24,017 nucleotides of DNA from positions 1 to 24,017 of IMG/VR virus record IMGVR_UViG_3300028176_000020; one strand, 5' to 3'. The stretch comes from a virus. Within the stretch, counting starts at the first letter, position 1; each line of letters opens with the position of its first letter. Under the pieces are notes generated by a model, which saw only the letters and a program-made list of their open reading frames with translations, searched no databases and had not been told where the DNA came from. The translations under genes and the position numbers were made by a program. This document shows, one piece after another, positions 5,056 through 12,819 of the stretch.

Positions 5056-5985
5056 ATGAATTACGAAACGATCAAACAAGGATTAACCAGTTACGACAAT
5101 ATCCATGTAGGAAACTATATCGGTTATTTGAAGTTCTTAGAATCCGAAAAAAAGACCGATCAGACGGTTAAAAACCCGTGGTATGCAAGACAGACCGAGG
5201 ATCAGTTAATTGATGTATTCAAAAAGGTCGCATCGGATAACGTCTTTATTGATGGCGAAACTATTACAATCGGATTCAGGGGCAAACTTCTGGTAACATA
5301 CAATTACCAAGCATACAAAAACCTGGTTTTGAATGTGTATCCGGAAACCCTTTTTGATATGCAAAATGTTCACGAGGGCGATACCTTTTCATTCAACAAA
5401 GAATCTGGCAGGGTGATTTATTCACACAAAATAAATGATCCTTTTGCACTGGATAAAAAAATTATTGGTACTTACTGTATTATCAAAAACAGCAGGGGTG
5501 AATTTTTGGAAACCCTCAACATGCAGGATATTGAAAAGATGAAAGCCGTTGCAACGACTAAGAACATTTGGAATGATTGGCAGTCTGAAATGGTTTTGAA
5601 GTCAGTTATCAAACGGGCATGTAAAAGGCACTTCAGGGATATTGTCGTGAACGTGGAAAAGATTGACAATGAATCAAACGATTTGGAGCGTGTCAACGTT
5701 GAAGATTTAGTTCAGGACAAGATCGAAAAAGCTACTTCATTCTCTGAACTTGAAAAAATCTACAAAAGCGAAAAGGACAGCGTGAAAGACAAAGTAAATT
5801 TCATGCGACTTTTGGGAGAAAAAAAGGAAGCACTCAAAGAACTGTTACCTGCCTATACTTCAGACAATGAATCAGAAGCAACAGCTATTTACAAGAAGTA
5901 CGGCAAAGTTGAACCGCTTTTACTTCATTGGAAAATGACAGATGATCAGGTTATTTCACTACTTGAAAAAATCGAAACGAAATGA
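5056..5985 (+). CDS. recT: RecT-family single-strand annealing protein
   Basis: The 309-residue protein belongs by its central block to the RecT family, which anneals complementary single strands left by a partner exonuclease. The marks are a DGE..TIGFRGKLLVTYNYQAY strand region (residues 65-85), HEGDTFSFN (107-115), and the block NIWNDWQSEMVLKSVIKRAC (residues 170-189), which matches the conserved basic helix near the RecT core end. The C-terminal third is helical and acidic, typical of a partner-interaction tail. Its last codons overlap the exonuclease ATG (5982), so the pair is translated together. Confidence 0.85.
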   Translation: MNYETIKQGLTSYDNIHVGNYIGYLKFLESEKKTDQTVKNPWYARQTEDQLIDVFKKVASDNVFIDGETITIGFRGKLLVTYNYQAYKNLVLNVYPETLFDMQNVHEGDTFSFNKESGRVIYSHKINDPFALDKKIIGTYCIIKNSRGEFLETLNMQDIEKMKAVATTKNIWNDWQSEMVLKSVIKRACKRHFRDIVVNVEKIDNESNDLERVNVEDLVQDKIEKATSFSELEKIYKSEKDSVKDKVNFMRLLGEKKEALKELLPAYTSDNESEATAIYKKYGKVEPLLLHWKMTDDQVISLLEKIETK

Positions 5986-6584
5986 TCTATCACTGGGATA
6001 TTATTCAGCAATCGCCGGAATGGTTTGAGTTGAAAAAATGCAAAATGTCAGCTTCGCACGCTACTGCGATAGGCAACTGCGGCAAAGGTTTAGAAACATA
6101 TATCCGTAGTTTGGTAAAAGAATTGATTATTGAACGGCAATCCTACACCAATAAGGACATTGAACGTGGCAACGAATTGGAACCAATCGCACGGCTTACG
6201 TATGAATTTGAAACCGGTTGCACTGTTAAACAAATCGGGTTTATTACCTACTCTGATTATGTTGGCTGTTCGCCTGATGGATTAGTTAACAATGACGGTG
6301 GGATCGAACTGAAAGCCAGAAACGATGATATTCATTTTGGCTTACTTTTAGGCGATTCTGTGGACTCTTCAACTGTATGGCAGATGAATATGTGTATGTT
6401 GGTAACAGGTCGGGGATGGTGGGATTTTGGTAGCTACAACCCAAATTTCAAACAAAGTCTATTCATCAAAAGATTTTATGCTGATGAATCCAAATTTTCA
6501 GCACTGTTAAAAGGTTTTGAAATTGGTGAGCGGATGATAAAAGAACTTTTGGAAATACCGAATATTAAAAACGAACTACAATGA
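5982..6584 (+). CDS. YqaJ/lambda-Exo-type exonuclease
   Basis: This 200-residue protein resembles the YqaJ viral recombinase nucleases (PD-(D/E)XK fold), 5'-3' double-strand exonucleases that load the annealing protein. The N-terminal block SPEWFELKKCKMSASHATAI is followed by an RGNELEPIARLTYE helix (62-75). The active site is visible as Asp99 in SPDGL and Glu109-x-Lys111 in GGIELKAR, with Gln134 in VWQMNMCMLVTG. Length is typical for phage members. It forms the recombination pair with the overlapping recT and in turn overlaps the next small gene at its stop. Confidence 0.87.
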   Translation: MIYHWDIIQQSPEWFELKKCKMSASHATAIGNCGKGLETYIRSLVKELIIERQSYTNKDIERGNELEPIARLTYEFETGCTVKQIGFITYSDYVGCSPDGLVNNDGGIELKARNDDIHFGLLLGDSVDSSTVWQMNMCMLVTGRGWWDFGSYNPNFKQSLFIKRFYADESKFSALLKGFEIGERMIKELLEIPNIKNELQ

Positions 6585-6733
6585 CCAAAGACATTCACCG
6601 AACAGTTAAACGGATCTTCACTTCGCCGGACTTATCCAAGATGACCAGGATTCAGTTAGATGCGAAAACAATCATATTCAGGGAACCAATTAAAACTAAA
6701 AAAGTAAAACGAAATGGAAAACAAAACTTTTAA
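6581..6733 (+). CDS. Small basic protein, unknown function
   Basis: This 50-residue ORF starts in the overlap ATGA of the exonuclease stop and runs 20 bases into the next gene. It is strongly basic, with a Lys/Arg tail (KTKKVKRNGKQNF), and could bind nucleic acid. Position in the tight operon and lack of any other gene over 6585-6713 support it. No family is recognised. Confidence 0.5.
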   Translation: MTKDIHRTVKRIFTSPDLSKMTRIQLDAKTIIFREPIKTKKVKRNGKQNF

Positions 6734-6980
6734 TCATCTTCCAAATGGAAGCAACGGAGTTCACATTTACGAATGTACTCACATGGAAACAGCAGGAAAA
6801 TATTTCATGCGTGGAAATTGCAAGGGCTTAAATGTTGGCGACACGATCACAAGATTCGACAAACCGGATTTAGTCGTTGCCAATTTACTCATTCAACAGG
6901 ATGCAAAGGGAGTTTTCACGAATCCGGATGATAGGGTTATGCCTTATTTTGAGGCCGAAATAACTGGGCCCTATTATTAA
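6714..6980 (+). CDS. Phage protein, unknown function
   Basis: The 88-residue protein starts at an ATG with the A-rich context AAAACGAAATGG. It has short beta-like segments (GVHIYECTHMETAGKYFMRG, LNVGDTITRFDKPDLVVANL) and a C-terminus EAEITGPYY. There is no signal peptide or membrane segment and no recognisable motif. It sits between the recombination pair and NinB, so a role in DNA metabolism or its modulation is plausible by position only. Confidence 0.65.
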   Translation: MENKTFNHLPNGSNGVHIYECTHMETAGKYFMRGNCKGLNVGDTITRFDKPDLVVANLLIQQDAKGVFTNPDDRVMPYFEAEITGPYY

Positions 6981-6983
6981 GGA

Positions 6984-7157
6984 ATGACCGGAACACCAAC
7001 GATAGTAAAGTACAACGATAGTAACCACTATCTGCACGAGCTGATTAAATCGAAAGATTTGCACAAACATAAACAGGCCATTTGGAAGAGAATTAAATCC
7101 GGATGGAGCGTAAAGAGGGCAATTAACACACCAATAAGATTTAGACAAAAGAAATGA
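6984..7157 (+). CDS. Small basic HTH-like DNA-binding protein
   Basis: This 57-residue ORF starts 4 bases after the previous stop and ends in ATGA overlap with the next gene. The block HKQAIWKRIKSGWSVKRAIN followed by TP (residues 29-50) resembles the R-x-x-x-GWS-x-x-x-A-x-x-x-P element in small phage and homing-endonuclease-associated DNA-binding modules. It is rich in Lys/Arg. A DNA-binding role is inferred from that short motif only. Confidence 0.6.
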   Translation: MTGTPTIVKYNDSNHYLHELIKSKDLHKHKQAIWKRIKSGWSVKRAINTPIRFRQKK

Positions 7158-7318
7158 AATACATTGCATTTGAAGGAACATATAACGAGCAGGTTTGGGA
7201 TTCAGAAACGAAAACTATTGTTTTTATAAAACCACAGGCCGTTGTTTACGATGTCGACATACAACTGGAAACAGGAACATGGAAGGAGGTAAAAGATGCT
7301 ATTGAAAATCCGAACTGA
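7154..7318 (+). CDS. Small acidic protein, unknown function
   Basis: This 54-residue ORF is coupled by ATGA to the preceding gene and overlaps the first 23 bases of ninB. It begins MKYIAFEGTYNEQVWD, and alternating strands (KTIVFIKPQAVVYDVDIQLE) suggest a small beta fold. The ribosome-binding site for ninB lies inside its coding sequence. No family is recognised. Confidence 0.55.
   Translation: MKYIAFEGTYNEQVWDSETKTIVFIKPQAVVYDVDIQLETGTWKEVKDAIENPN
7283..7290 (+). promoter_or_regulatory. Strong Shine-Dalgarno sequence for ninB
   Basis: AAGGAGGT lies 5 bases before the ATG at 7296. Most genes here have only A-rich leaders, as usual in Bacteroidota, so a full anti-SD match is unusual for this window. 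It fixes the NinB start inside the preceding gene. Confidence 0.6.
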
Positions 7319-7709
7319 AAGAGACAAACAGACAGCTGTTGATTACATCAATAAGCTACCTGATAAACCGTATGATGTTAGCATTAAGTTGCACAAACAG
7401 ACACGAACGTGCCCGCAGAATCGGCTTTATTGGATGTGGATCAATGCGATAAGCAAAGATACAGGCAATGAACCTGACGATCTTCACGATTATTTTGGTT
7501 CAAAGTATCTGCCTAAAATTGCAGTTAAAATGTTTGGAGGGGATATTTTGGATAAAAATATTTCAACAACTCAACTGAACACTGCCGAATTTACGGCCTA
7601 CCTTGAAAAGATTCAAATCTTTGCGTCCGCTGAACTTGGGATCATTCTGCCTAATCCGGATGATAAATATTTCGAACAAATGGCGGACTATTATAGTGAT
7701 AAGTTCTAA
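7296..7709 (+). CDS. ninB: NinB-family recombination protein
   Basis: The 137-residue protein matches the NinB (lambda Orf) family, which binds single-stranded DNA and SSB and helps recombinases load. The recognisable block is RTCPQNRLYWMWINAISKDT (residues 37-56), with LHDYFGSKYLP after it and an ELGIILPNPDD stretch near the end. Its start is set by the SD at 7283. The next gene, ninG, begins 2 bases after its stop, the same ninB-ninG association as in lambdoid phages. Confidence 0.85.
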   Translation: MLLKIRTERDKQTAVDYINKLPDKPYDVSIKLHKQTRTCPQNRLYWMWINAISKDTGNEPDDLHDYFGSKYLPKIAVKMFGGDILDKNISTTQLNTAEFTAYLEKIQIFASAELGIILPNPDDKYFEQMADYYSDKF

Positions 7710-7711
7710 TC

Positions 7712-8083
7712 ATGAACCTAACCGCACTCGACAAAGTATTTTCAATTTTTATCCGTCAAAGGGATGCTGTTAACGGGGTTATAAAGTGTATCAGTTGCGG
7801 TAAGTTGGTCCCGTGGAAAGAATCTGACTGTGGTCATTATATCAACCGTAAACACATGGCGACCCGTTACGATGAACAGAATTGCAATGCTCAATGTCGT
7901 TCATGTAATCGGTTTGATGAGGGTAATATGCACGGATATGCAAATGGATTGAGAAAAAAATACGGTGAAGATGTTCCGGAAAAACTTTTCATTAAACATT
8001 TTAACACGTGCATACTGTCACAAGTCGAGGTTAATATTTTAACCAAATACTATAAAAGAAAAGTGAAGGAACATGTTTTCTAA
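7712..8083 (+). CDS. ninG: NinG/Rap-family recombination endonuclease
   Basis: NinG (Rap) cuts branched recombination intermediates. The 123-residue product has the zinc/HNH-like core: Cys26-x-x-Cys29 (CISCGK), SDCGHYINRKHMATRYDE (38-55, conserved CGHYI..R), and Cys62-x-x-Cys65 (QCRSCNRFDEGN), then a conserved HGYANGLRKKYGE helix. It follows ninB directly. Its stop codon lies within operator copy 3, so the next unit's control region begins before this gene ends. Confidence 0.87.
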   Translation: MNLTALDKVFSIFIRQRDAVNGVIKCISCGKLVPWKESDCGHYINRKHMATRYDEQNCNAQCRSCNRFDEGNMHGYANGLRKKYGEDVPEKLFIKHFNTCILSQVEVNILTKYYKRKVKEHVF

Positions 8084-8086
8084 CAT
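8073..8086. promoter_or_regulatory. Operator-type dyad, copy 3 (ATGTTTTCTAACAT)
   Basis: The arms ATGTT and AACAT are intact and the central four bases are not symmetric. The dyad overlaps the last codons of ninG. About 33 bases downstream, AGTATAAATTGCAGG resembles the -7 region after copy 2. From there a run close to AAATTGCAGGATAAA plus ACGAAACGAAAATG is shared with the recT leader, suggesting joint control of the two units. Confidence 0.6.
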
Positions 8087-8147
8087 GCGATTGAATAGTA
8101 TCAGATCAAATTTTAAAGTATAAATTGCAGGATAAAACGAAACGAAA

Positions 8148-10472
8148 ATGGATTATTTAGAATTTTTAGAAACGAAAAAACAACATCACATTAATTCTGG
8201 ATTTGAGATAAAAGAGGATGATTTGAATACTCATCTTTTTGACTTTCAAAAGTATATCACTAAAACAGCTTTACAGGCCGGTAAATATGCCGTCTTTGCC
8301 GACTGCGGACTGGGTAAAACAATCATTCAATTGGAGTGGGCGCATCGAGTTTCACTGGATACCGGAAAGCCTGTTTTGATTCTTTGCCCTTTGGCCGTGT
8401 CGGGTCAAACCATCAAGGAAGGTGAAAAGTTTAGTATTCCGGTTCATCGGTATGATGGGAGCAAAAAAGAGATTCAAATTACCAATTATGAACAGTTAGA
8501 AAATATTGATTGTGAATTGTTTTCTGGTATCGTTTTGGATGAAAGTTCAATTCTTAAAAACTTCACAGGCCATTACAAAAATCTAATCATTGAGAAGTTT
8601 AAAACAACTCCCTACAAATTAGCATGCACCGCAACACCGTCACCTAATGACCTAAATGAAATCGGTAATCATTCCGAGTTTTTGGATATTTTAGACGCTC
8701 AAGATATGCGTTCTAAATGGTTTGTAAGGGATGAAGGAATGAATAACTATCGATTAAAAGGGCATGCAAAAAAGGACTTTTACGGATGGATAAGTTCATG
8801 GGCTTGCATGCTTACAAAACCTTCTGATTTAGGATTTGAATTGACAGGTGAAAAGTTTAAACTTCCAAAGCTAAGGTACATCGAACACGAGATAATTACC
8901 GACCTGAAATTAGGTAATGGAAGATTGTTCAATGAAGGTCACGTTAACGCAACAAATTTCAATGCTGAGTTAAGAGGTTCAAAAGAACAAAGACTTCAAA
9001 AGGCTATTGAAATAGCGAACCAAACCAAAGGCCAAGTTATTATCTGGGTAAAACAAAATGAAGAAGGCGACTATTTGCGTAAATACCTGACCGACTGTAA
9101 AGAAGTCAAAGGGAGTGATACAAATGAGTATAAGGAAAAGACTCTTTTGTCTTTTGCAAATGGCGACTTTAAGGTTTTGATAACAAAAGCTAAAATTGCT
9201 CAATTCGGGATGAACTTTCAAAACTGTCATGTTCAGGTGTTTCCTTCACTTGATTTTAGTTTTGAGTCATTTTACCAACAGGTCCGCCGGAGTTATCGTT
9301 TCGGGCAAAAATACAACGTGGAAATTCACTTAATCAAAACAGATACAATGGAAAACGTAGTCAAAACAGTTGAAAAAAAAGAGCGTCAGTTTTTTGAGAT
9401 GCAAACTGAAATGAATAAAAACATTAATTCAGAGCGTTATGGCCTGATTAATGATTATGACAGGAAAGTCGTACAGCTGACAGATGCCTTATTAATTAAG
9501 GGAGATTCCTGCATTGAGGTTAAAACAATCCCAGATAACTCAGTAGATTTGATTGTCTTTTCTCCTCCCTTCAGTTCACTATTTACCTATTCAAATTACA
9601 TTCATGATATGGGTAACAATGAAAATCATGAAGAGTTTTTCAAACAGTATGCCTATCTACTCAAGGATCTTTACAGGATACTTAAACCAGGTCGTTTAAT
9701 GTGTTGCCATACCAAAGACTTGGGAGTATATAAAAATAGCTCAGGTTATACCGGACAATACGACTTTACCGGCGAACACACAAAAAGCGTATTAAATGAA
9801 GGATTCAAACTTCACTCAAAGATTACTATATGGACAGACCCCGTACTTGAAATGCAAAGGACAAAAACTCAAAGATTGCTCTATAAACAGGTAACCAGCG
9901 ATTCAAGCAAAACAGGCGTAGGAATGGCCGAGTATATTACTGTCTTCAAAAAGTGGGACGGATCGGATGAGGAACAATGGGAACCAATCACAAACCTGAC
10001 GAAACAAAACTTCGATCTTGATACATGGCAAGAATGGGCAAGTCCTGTATTCCGAGAAAACCTAATTAGTTATGATAAGGGTGAATTAGTGCAAACTATT
10101 TTGGCAATGAAAGCTGAAATATTTGAACTTAAATATGGATGCAATACCGGACTTCCTGCGCATTTCTATTCAGATGTTTGGTTTGATATTCAAAGGACTG
10201 ATGTACTAAACGGTAAAGAGGGTACTGATTTGGGAGATGAAAAACATATTGCACCGCTTCAATTAGAGATCATTCATAGGATTGTAAATATGTGGAGTAA
10301 TCCTGGCGAAGTTGTTTTCACTCCTTTTTTAGGTATTGGTTCAGAGGCCTACGTAGCTATCAAAAACAGTCGAAAAGCTATTGGAATAGAGCTTAAAGAT
10401 TCATACTTCGATACGGCAGTAAAGAATGTGCGTAACGCCGAAGTTAAAAAAACTCAGTTAAAACTATTTTAA
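8148..10472 (+). CDS. SNF2-like helicase fused to a DNA methyltransferase
   Basis: The 774-residue protein has two enzymes. Residues about 30-420 form a superfamily 2 helicase/translocase: Walker A ADCGLGKT (51-58), Walker B-like VLDES (129-133), motif III TATPSPND (161-168) and motif VI QQVRRSYRFGQ (377-387). Residues about 445-765 form an amino-methyltransferase: motif IV SPPF (472-475), a middle target region, and motif I-type VVFTPFLGIGS...AIGIEL (722-749), that is IV before I (beta-type order). It probably methylates adenine or N4-cytosine while moving on DNA, protecting phage DNA. It is alone in its unit behind operator copy 3. A missing endonuclease domain argues against a complete restriction enzyme. 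Confidence 0.88.
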   Translation: MDYLEFLETKKQHHINSGFEIKEDDLNTHLFDFQKYITKTALQAGKYAVFADCGLGKTIIQLEWAHRVSLDTGKPVLILCPLAVSGQTIKEGEKFSIPVHRYDGSKKEIQITNYEQLENIDCELFSGIVLDESSILKNFTGHYKNLIIEKFKTTPYKLACTATPSPNDLNEIGNHSEFLDILDAQDMRSKWFVRDEGMNNYRLKGHAKKDFYGWISSWACMLTKPSDLGFELTGEKFKLPKLRYIEHEIITDLKLGNGRLFNEGHVNATNFNAELRGSKEQRLQKAIEIANQTKGQVIIWVKQNEEGDYLRKYLTDCKEVKGSDTNEYKEKTLLSFANGDFKVLITKAKIAQFGMNFQNCHVQVFPSLDFSFESFYQQVRRSYRFGQKYNVEIHLIKTDTMENVVKTVEKKERQFFEMQTEMNKNINSERYGLINDYDRKVVQLTDALLIKGDSCIEVKTIPDNSVDLIVFSPPFSSLFTYSNYIHDMGNNENHEEFFKQYAYLLKDLYRILKPGRLMCCHTKDLGVYKNSSGYTGQYDFTGEHTKSVLNEGFKLHSKITIWTDPVLEMQRTKTQRLLYKQVTSDSSKTGVGMAEYITVFKKWDGSDEEQWEPITNLTKQNFDLDTWQEWASPVFRENLISYDKGELVQTILAMKAEIFELKYGCNTGLPAHFYSDVWFDIQRTDVLNGKEGTDLGDEKHIAPLQLEIIHRIVNMWSNPGEVVFTPFLGIGSEAYVAIKNSRKAIGIELKDSYFDTAVKNVRNAEVKKTQLKLF

Positions 10473-10496
10473 AAAGACCATCTACAACGAAAACAG

Positions 10497-10847
10497 ATGA
10501 ACTGTAGCACGTGCGAAATAGGCTGGAGAAAGCAGATCACTAAACAGATCAGGCAGAACGTCAAACAGCACGACAACAGCGAGTATGACCTGGTTAGTAA
10601 CATTTGTAACTTCTTTAATTGTACCGATGAGGCTATTTTCAGTAAAAAAGTTAATATTGTAAACTATTCCGCACGTGACCTGTATACATTTGTAATGATC
10701 CGGTATTTAGAACGCAAAGCCGTTGATGTTGCTAAAATACTGAACATGCCCGAATCAAACATTTCCAGGGTAATGGCAAAAATGTCCGCTAAATTTAAGA
10801 GCGAAATTGTTAGAAATAAGTACAAATGTTTGATTAATTCAAAATAA
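10497..10847 (+). CDS. Helix-turn-helix protein, DnaA-domain-IV- or sigma-like
   Basis: The 116-residue protein has a C-terminal DNA-binding pattern at about residues 57-97: a helix (SARDLYTFVMIRYLERKAV), a turn (VDVAKILNMPESNIS) and RVMAKM. The A-R-D-L-x-x-F-x-x-x-R-Y run recalls the DnaA C-terminal domain or related phage regulators. The N-terminus has two Cys (CSTCEIGW) and a helix. A role in replication start or late transcription control is possible but not shown. The -33 box of the next promoter lies in its last codons. Confidence 0.65.
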   Translation: MNCSTCEIGWRKQITKQIRQNVKQHDNSEYDLVSNICNFFNCTDEAIFSKKVNIVNYSARDLYTFVMIRYLERKAVDVAKILNMPESNISRVMAKMSAKFKSEIVRNKYKCLINSK

Positions 10848-10860
10848 TTATGTACCTTTG
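10829..10860 (+). promoter_or_regulatory. Bacteroidota-type promoter for the replication genes
   Basis: TTTG at 10829-10832, then 20 bases, then TACCTTTG at 10853-10860 fit the -33 TTTG / -7 TAnnTTTG consensus exactly. It lies over the end of the HTH gene, and transcription would begin just before the hairpin at 10867. It would serve the genes from 10912 to about 12687. Confidence 0.75.
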
Positions 10861-10866
10861 ATTTTT

Positions 10867-10887
10867 AACCGCTGAAATATTGCGGTT
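10867..10887 (+). terminator. Hairpin just after the promoter (terminator or 5' stem-loop)
   Basis: AACCGC (10867-10872) pairs with GCGGTT (10882-10887) around a 9-base loop, and TTTGTTTT follows from 10885. It may terminate transcripts of the preceding unit. Because the promoter's start point lies at about its first base, it may instead form a 5' stem-loop or attenuator on the new transcript. Confidence 0.6.
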
Positions 10888-10911
10888 TGTTTTGAACTAA
10901 AAATTTAACAG

Positions 10912-11061
10912 ATGTCAATTAAAGAAATAAGACAGGATATATTTACTCAGTCTGCTTATGCGAAACACGTAGGAAAAACGAGGGCATGGGTTAATCAACA
11001 GGTAAAAGCCGGTAATTTGAAAATACTCAAAATTAATGGAACAGTATTGATTAAGAAGTAA
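10912..11061 (+). CDS. Excisionase-like small HTH protein
   Basis: The 49-residue ORF is the first gene after the promoter at 10853. The sequence SAYAKHVGKTRAWVNQQVKA (residues 14-33), then GNLKILKINGTVLIKK, matches the winged-helix pattern of excisionase and MerR-like phage proteins: helix, turn, recognition helix, and a two-strand wing. It could be a regulator of replication genes or an accessory DNA-bending protein. With no integrase in view, excisionase function is not claimed. Confidence 0.7.
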   Translation: MSIKEIRQDIFTQSAYAKHVGKTRAWVNQQVKAGNLKILKINGTVLIKK

Positions 11062-11093
11062 AATTTTTTGCACCAATTTTTAACAAATGTAAA

Positions 11094-11882
11094 ATGGCAC
11101 GACCGAATAAGCAGGGATTGGATTATTTTCCGATGGACGTAACGACAGATGATAAATTTGAGTTAATCGAAGCTAAGCACGGATTGATTGGATTTGGAAT
11201 AATAGTTAAACTTTATCAGAAAATTTACAAAGAAGGGTATTATATTCGATGGTCTGAAGAGATGTTATTAATATTCAAAAAATCAATTAATGTAGACATT
11301 AACTCGATTAATGTTATCATTAATGATGCGATTAAATACAAAATATTTGATGAAAAACTATTTTCAAAATACAAAATACTCACAAGTTGCGGTATTCAAA
11401 AGCGTTTTCTGACTGCCTGTGATCGGAGAAAAACTGTAGATTTATGCAAGAACTACATTATTGCTAACATATCCGAGATTAATGTAAACATTAATTGGAT
11501 AAATGATGACATTAGTACACAAAGTAAAGAAGAGGAAAGTAAAGAAGAGGAAAGTAAAGTAATCATAACATGGAGAAATAATTTTGAATTGTATACTAAT
11601 GAATTAAATATTGTAAAAACCGAACTTATTTCAGATAATGAATTTATTAAAAGGCAGGAAGTATTTCACCCGAATGTTGACATTATTTTAAGCATCGAAA
11701 AAGCTGTTTCTAATTTTTGGAGCACACCAGTAGGATGGAGAAATAAAAAGAAATCCAAAACAAAGGATTTAGACTGGCGGGCGACTTTGATAAATGCAAT
11801 TGATTTGAACAAGGTTTATAAACCGAAACAGGACAATTATAAAAAAGTTGAATATCTCACGCCACAAATACCAGAATACTAA
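11094..11882 (+). CDS. DUF4373-type phage replication protein
   Basis: The 262-residue protein opens with the DUF4373 (Lin1244/Lin1753-like) domain: ARPNKQGLDYFPMDVTTDDK, then IEAKHGLIGFGIIVKLYQKI and YKEGYYIRWSEE (to about residue 60), and a helical stretch to about residue 125. Such proteins occupy the replication-initiator or DnaD-like position in phages. An acidic linker is encoded by a short tandem DNA repeat (KEEESKEEESK, about residues 144-154). A C-terminal domain with FWSTPVGWRNKKKSKTKDLD (about 214-233) follows. Its stop overlaps the next start, implying a joint role, perhaps as initiator and helper. Confidence 0.8.
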   Translation: MARPNKQGLDYFPMDVTTDDKFELIEAKHGLIGFGIIVKLYQKIYKEGYYIRWSEEMLLIFKKSINVDINSINVIINDAIKYKIFDEKLFSKYKILTSCGIQKRFLTACDRRKTVDLCKNYIIANISEINVNINWINDDISTQSKEEESKEEESKVIITWRNNFELYTNELNIVKTELISDNEFIKRQEVFHPNVDIILSIEKAVSNFWSTPVGWRNKKKSKTKDLDWRATLINAIDLNKVYKPKQDNYKKVEYLTPQIPEY

Positions 11883-12421
11883 TGGAAGTCAATAACCTGT
11901 ATTACAACAGCATAATTTCATCAATACCAAAAGATGAACTGAAGGCAATAATCCACAACGAAATTATTAACCTCATGATGGACTTCGGTCAAAAGGTTGT
12001 AGAGTCTGATTCTGAATTTGAACACGTAAAATACAGAACATTCAAACTCCTTACTGAAAGCTACCCAACTTGGAGAATAGGCCTATTTGATCAATGTTGC
12101 AGGGAGGGTAAATTGAATAGGTTTGACAAGTCAACAAGGATCACGGCACAAAGGATCGAACTCTGGATGTCATCTTACGAAAAGCAGTGTAACTATTTAC
12201 GCAAAGAAGATGAAGAAATTATTTACCCATACCCGCGTGAGTTTTATCAAAAAACAGCCGCCAGATTTATTCCAATCATTAACTTCAGGATAAGCCACAA
12301 GCCAGATTATGACGGAAATAATTGGACACTTGAAGAAATTGAAAAGACAATTGAGTTTCAAGAGTGGAAAGAAACGCATAAAATTGACAAATTGGATCTT
12401 TCAAACATATTCAGAAAATGA
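11882..12421 (+). CDS. Phage protein, unknown function, replication neighbourhood
   Basis: The 179-residue protein is mostly helical and soluble. A distinctive block, YRTFKLLTESYPTWRIGLFD to CCREGKLNRFDKSTRITAQR (about residues 56-95), and a C-terminal NNWTLEEIEKTIEFQEWK are visible. I do not recognise the family. It starts in the stop of the DUF4373 gene and its stop overlaps the next start, so it is part of a three-gene coupled set. By position it could be a helicase loader or another replication accessory, without motif support. Confidence 0.7.
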   Translation: MEVNNLYYNSIISSIPKDELKAIIHNEIINLMMDFGQKVVESDSEFEHVKYRTFKLLTESYPTWRIGLFDQCCREGKLNRFDKSTRITAQRIELWMSSYEKQCNYLRKEDEEIIYPYPREFYQKTAARFIPIINFRISHKPDYDGNNWTLEEIEKTIEFQEWKETHKIDKLDLSNIFRK

Positions 12422-12687
12422 GTCAATTAATACAAGGTCAAAAAAAATATTCCTACGCTGTTTCAAAGTTGGAAGAAATAGGCGAATCGGTGATTGGAAA
12501 AATGGCACAAAGCACTATTTTAAGACACTACAATGAAACCTTAAAGATGATGCAAATGGATGAACCCATGCAAATAGATGATTACATTGTCGAGGAGCAA
12601 ATGACAGAACCGAGGCTATTTGTATTCTTTGGACCCGTGTCTGTACCCTTTGAAACACTTTGGAATGTAAAGAATAAACAACATTAA
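12418..12687 (+). CDS. Small helical phage protein, unknown function
   Basis: The start overlaps the previous stop (ATGA, 12418-12421), which favours this frame over another open frame across 12309-12536. The 89-residue protein is helical at first (QKKYSYAVSKLEEIGESVIG), Met/Asp/Glu-rich in the middle (MMQMDEPMQIDDYIVEEQM), and ends in a hydrophobic strand (PRLFVFFGPVSVPFETLW). No family is recognised. It closes the replication operon. Confidence 0.65.
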   Translation: MSQLIQGQKKYSYAVSKLEEIGESVIGKMAQSTILRHYNETLKMMQMDEPMQIDDYIVEEQMTEPRLFVFFGPVSVPFETLWNVKNKQH

Positions 12688-12723
12688 GAAGTTACCAGGA
12701 ACCGGATGAACCATTTTAAAAAC

Positions 12724-12778
12724 ATGTTGCACAACATACAAAATAATTTGTAAATACATAATATATGAATTAAATTTG
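12724..12778 (+). promoter_or_regulatory. Operator-type dyad, copy 4, with a full promoter
   Basis: ATGTTGCACAACAT (12724-12737) is followed by TTTG (12747-12750), 20 bases, and TAAATTTG (12771-12778), a consensus Bacteroidota promoter. This is the best case of the dyad placed just upstream of a -33 box. The 50 bases after the dyad resemble those after copy 1. The 12688-12792 spacer shows nothing else. Confidence 0.72.
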
Positions 12779-12819
12779 ACTCATCAAACAGAATGAACTG
12801 TGAGATAAAAACCAACAAG

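Noticed and set aside
8148-10472. Complete Type I or Type III restriction-modification enzyme
   Set aside because: No nuclease motif and no specificity subunit are visible; only helicase and methyltransferase domains can be supported.
12309-12536. Alternative + frame of 75 codons
   Set aside because: It starts deep within the 11882-12421 gene, while the frame at 12418 begins in an ATGA overlap and continues to 12687.
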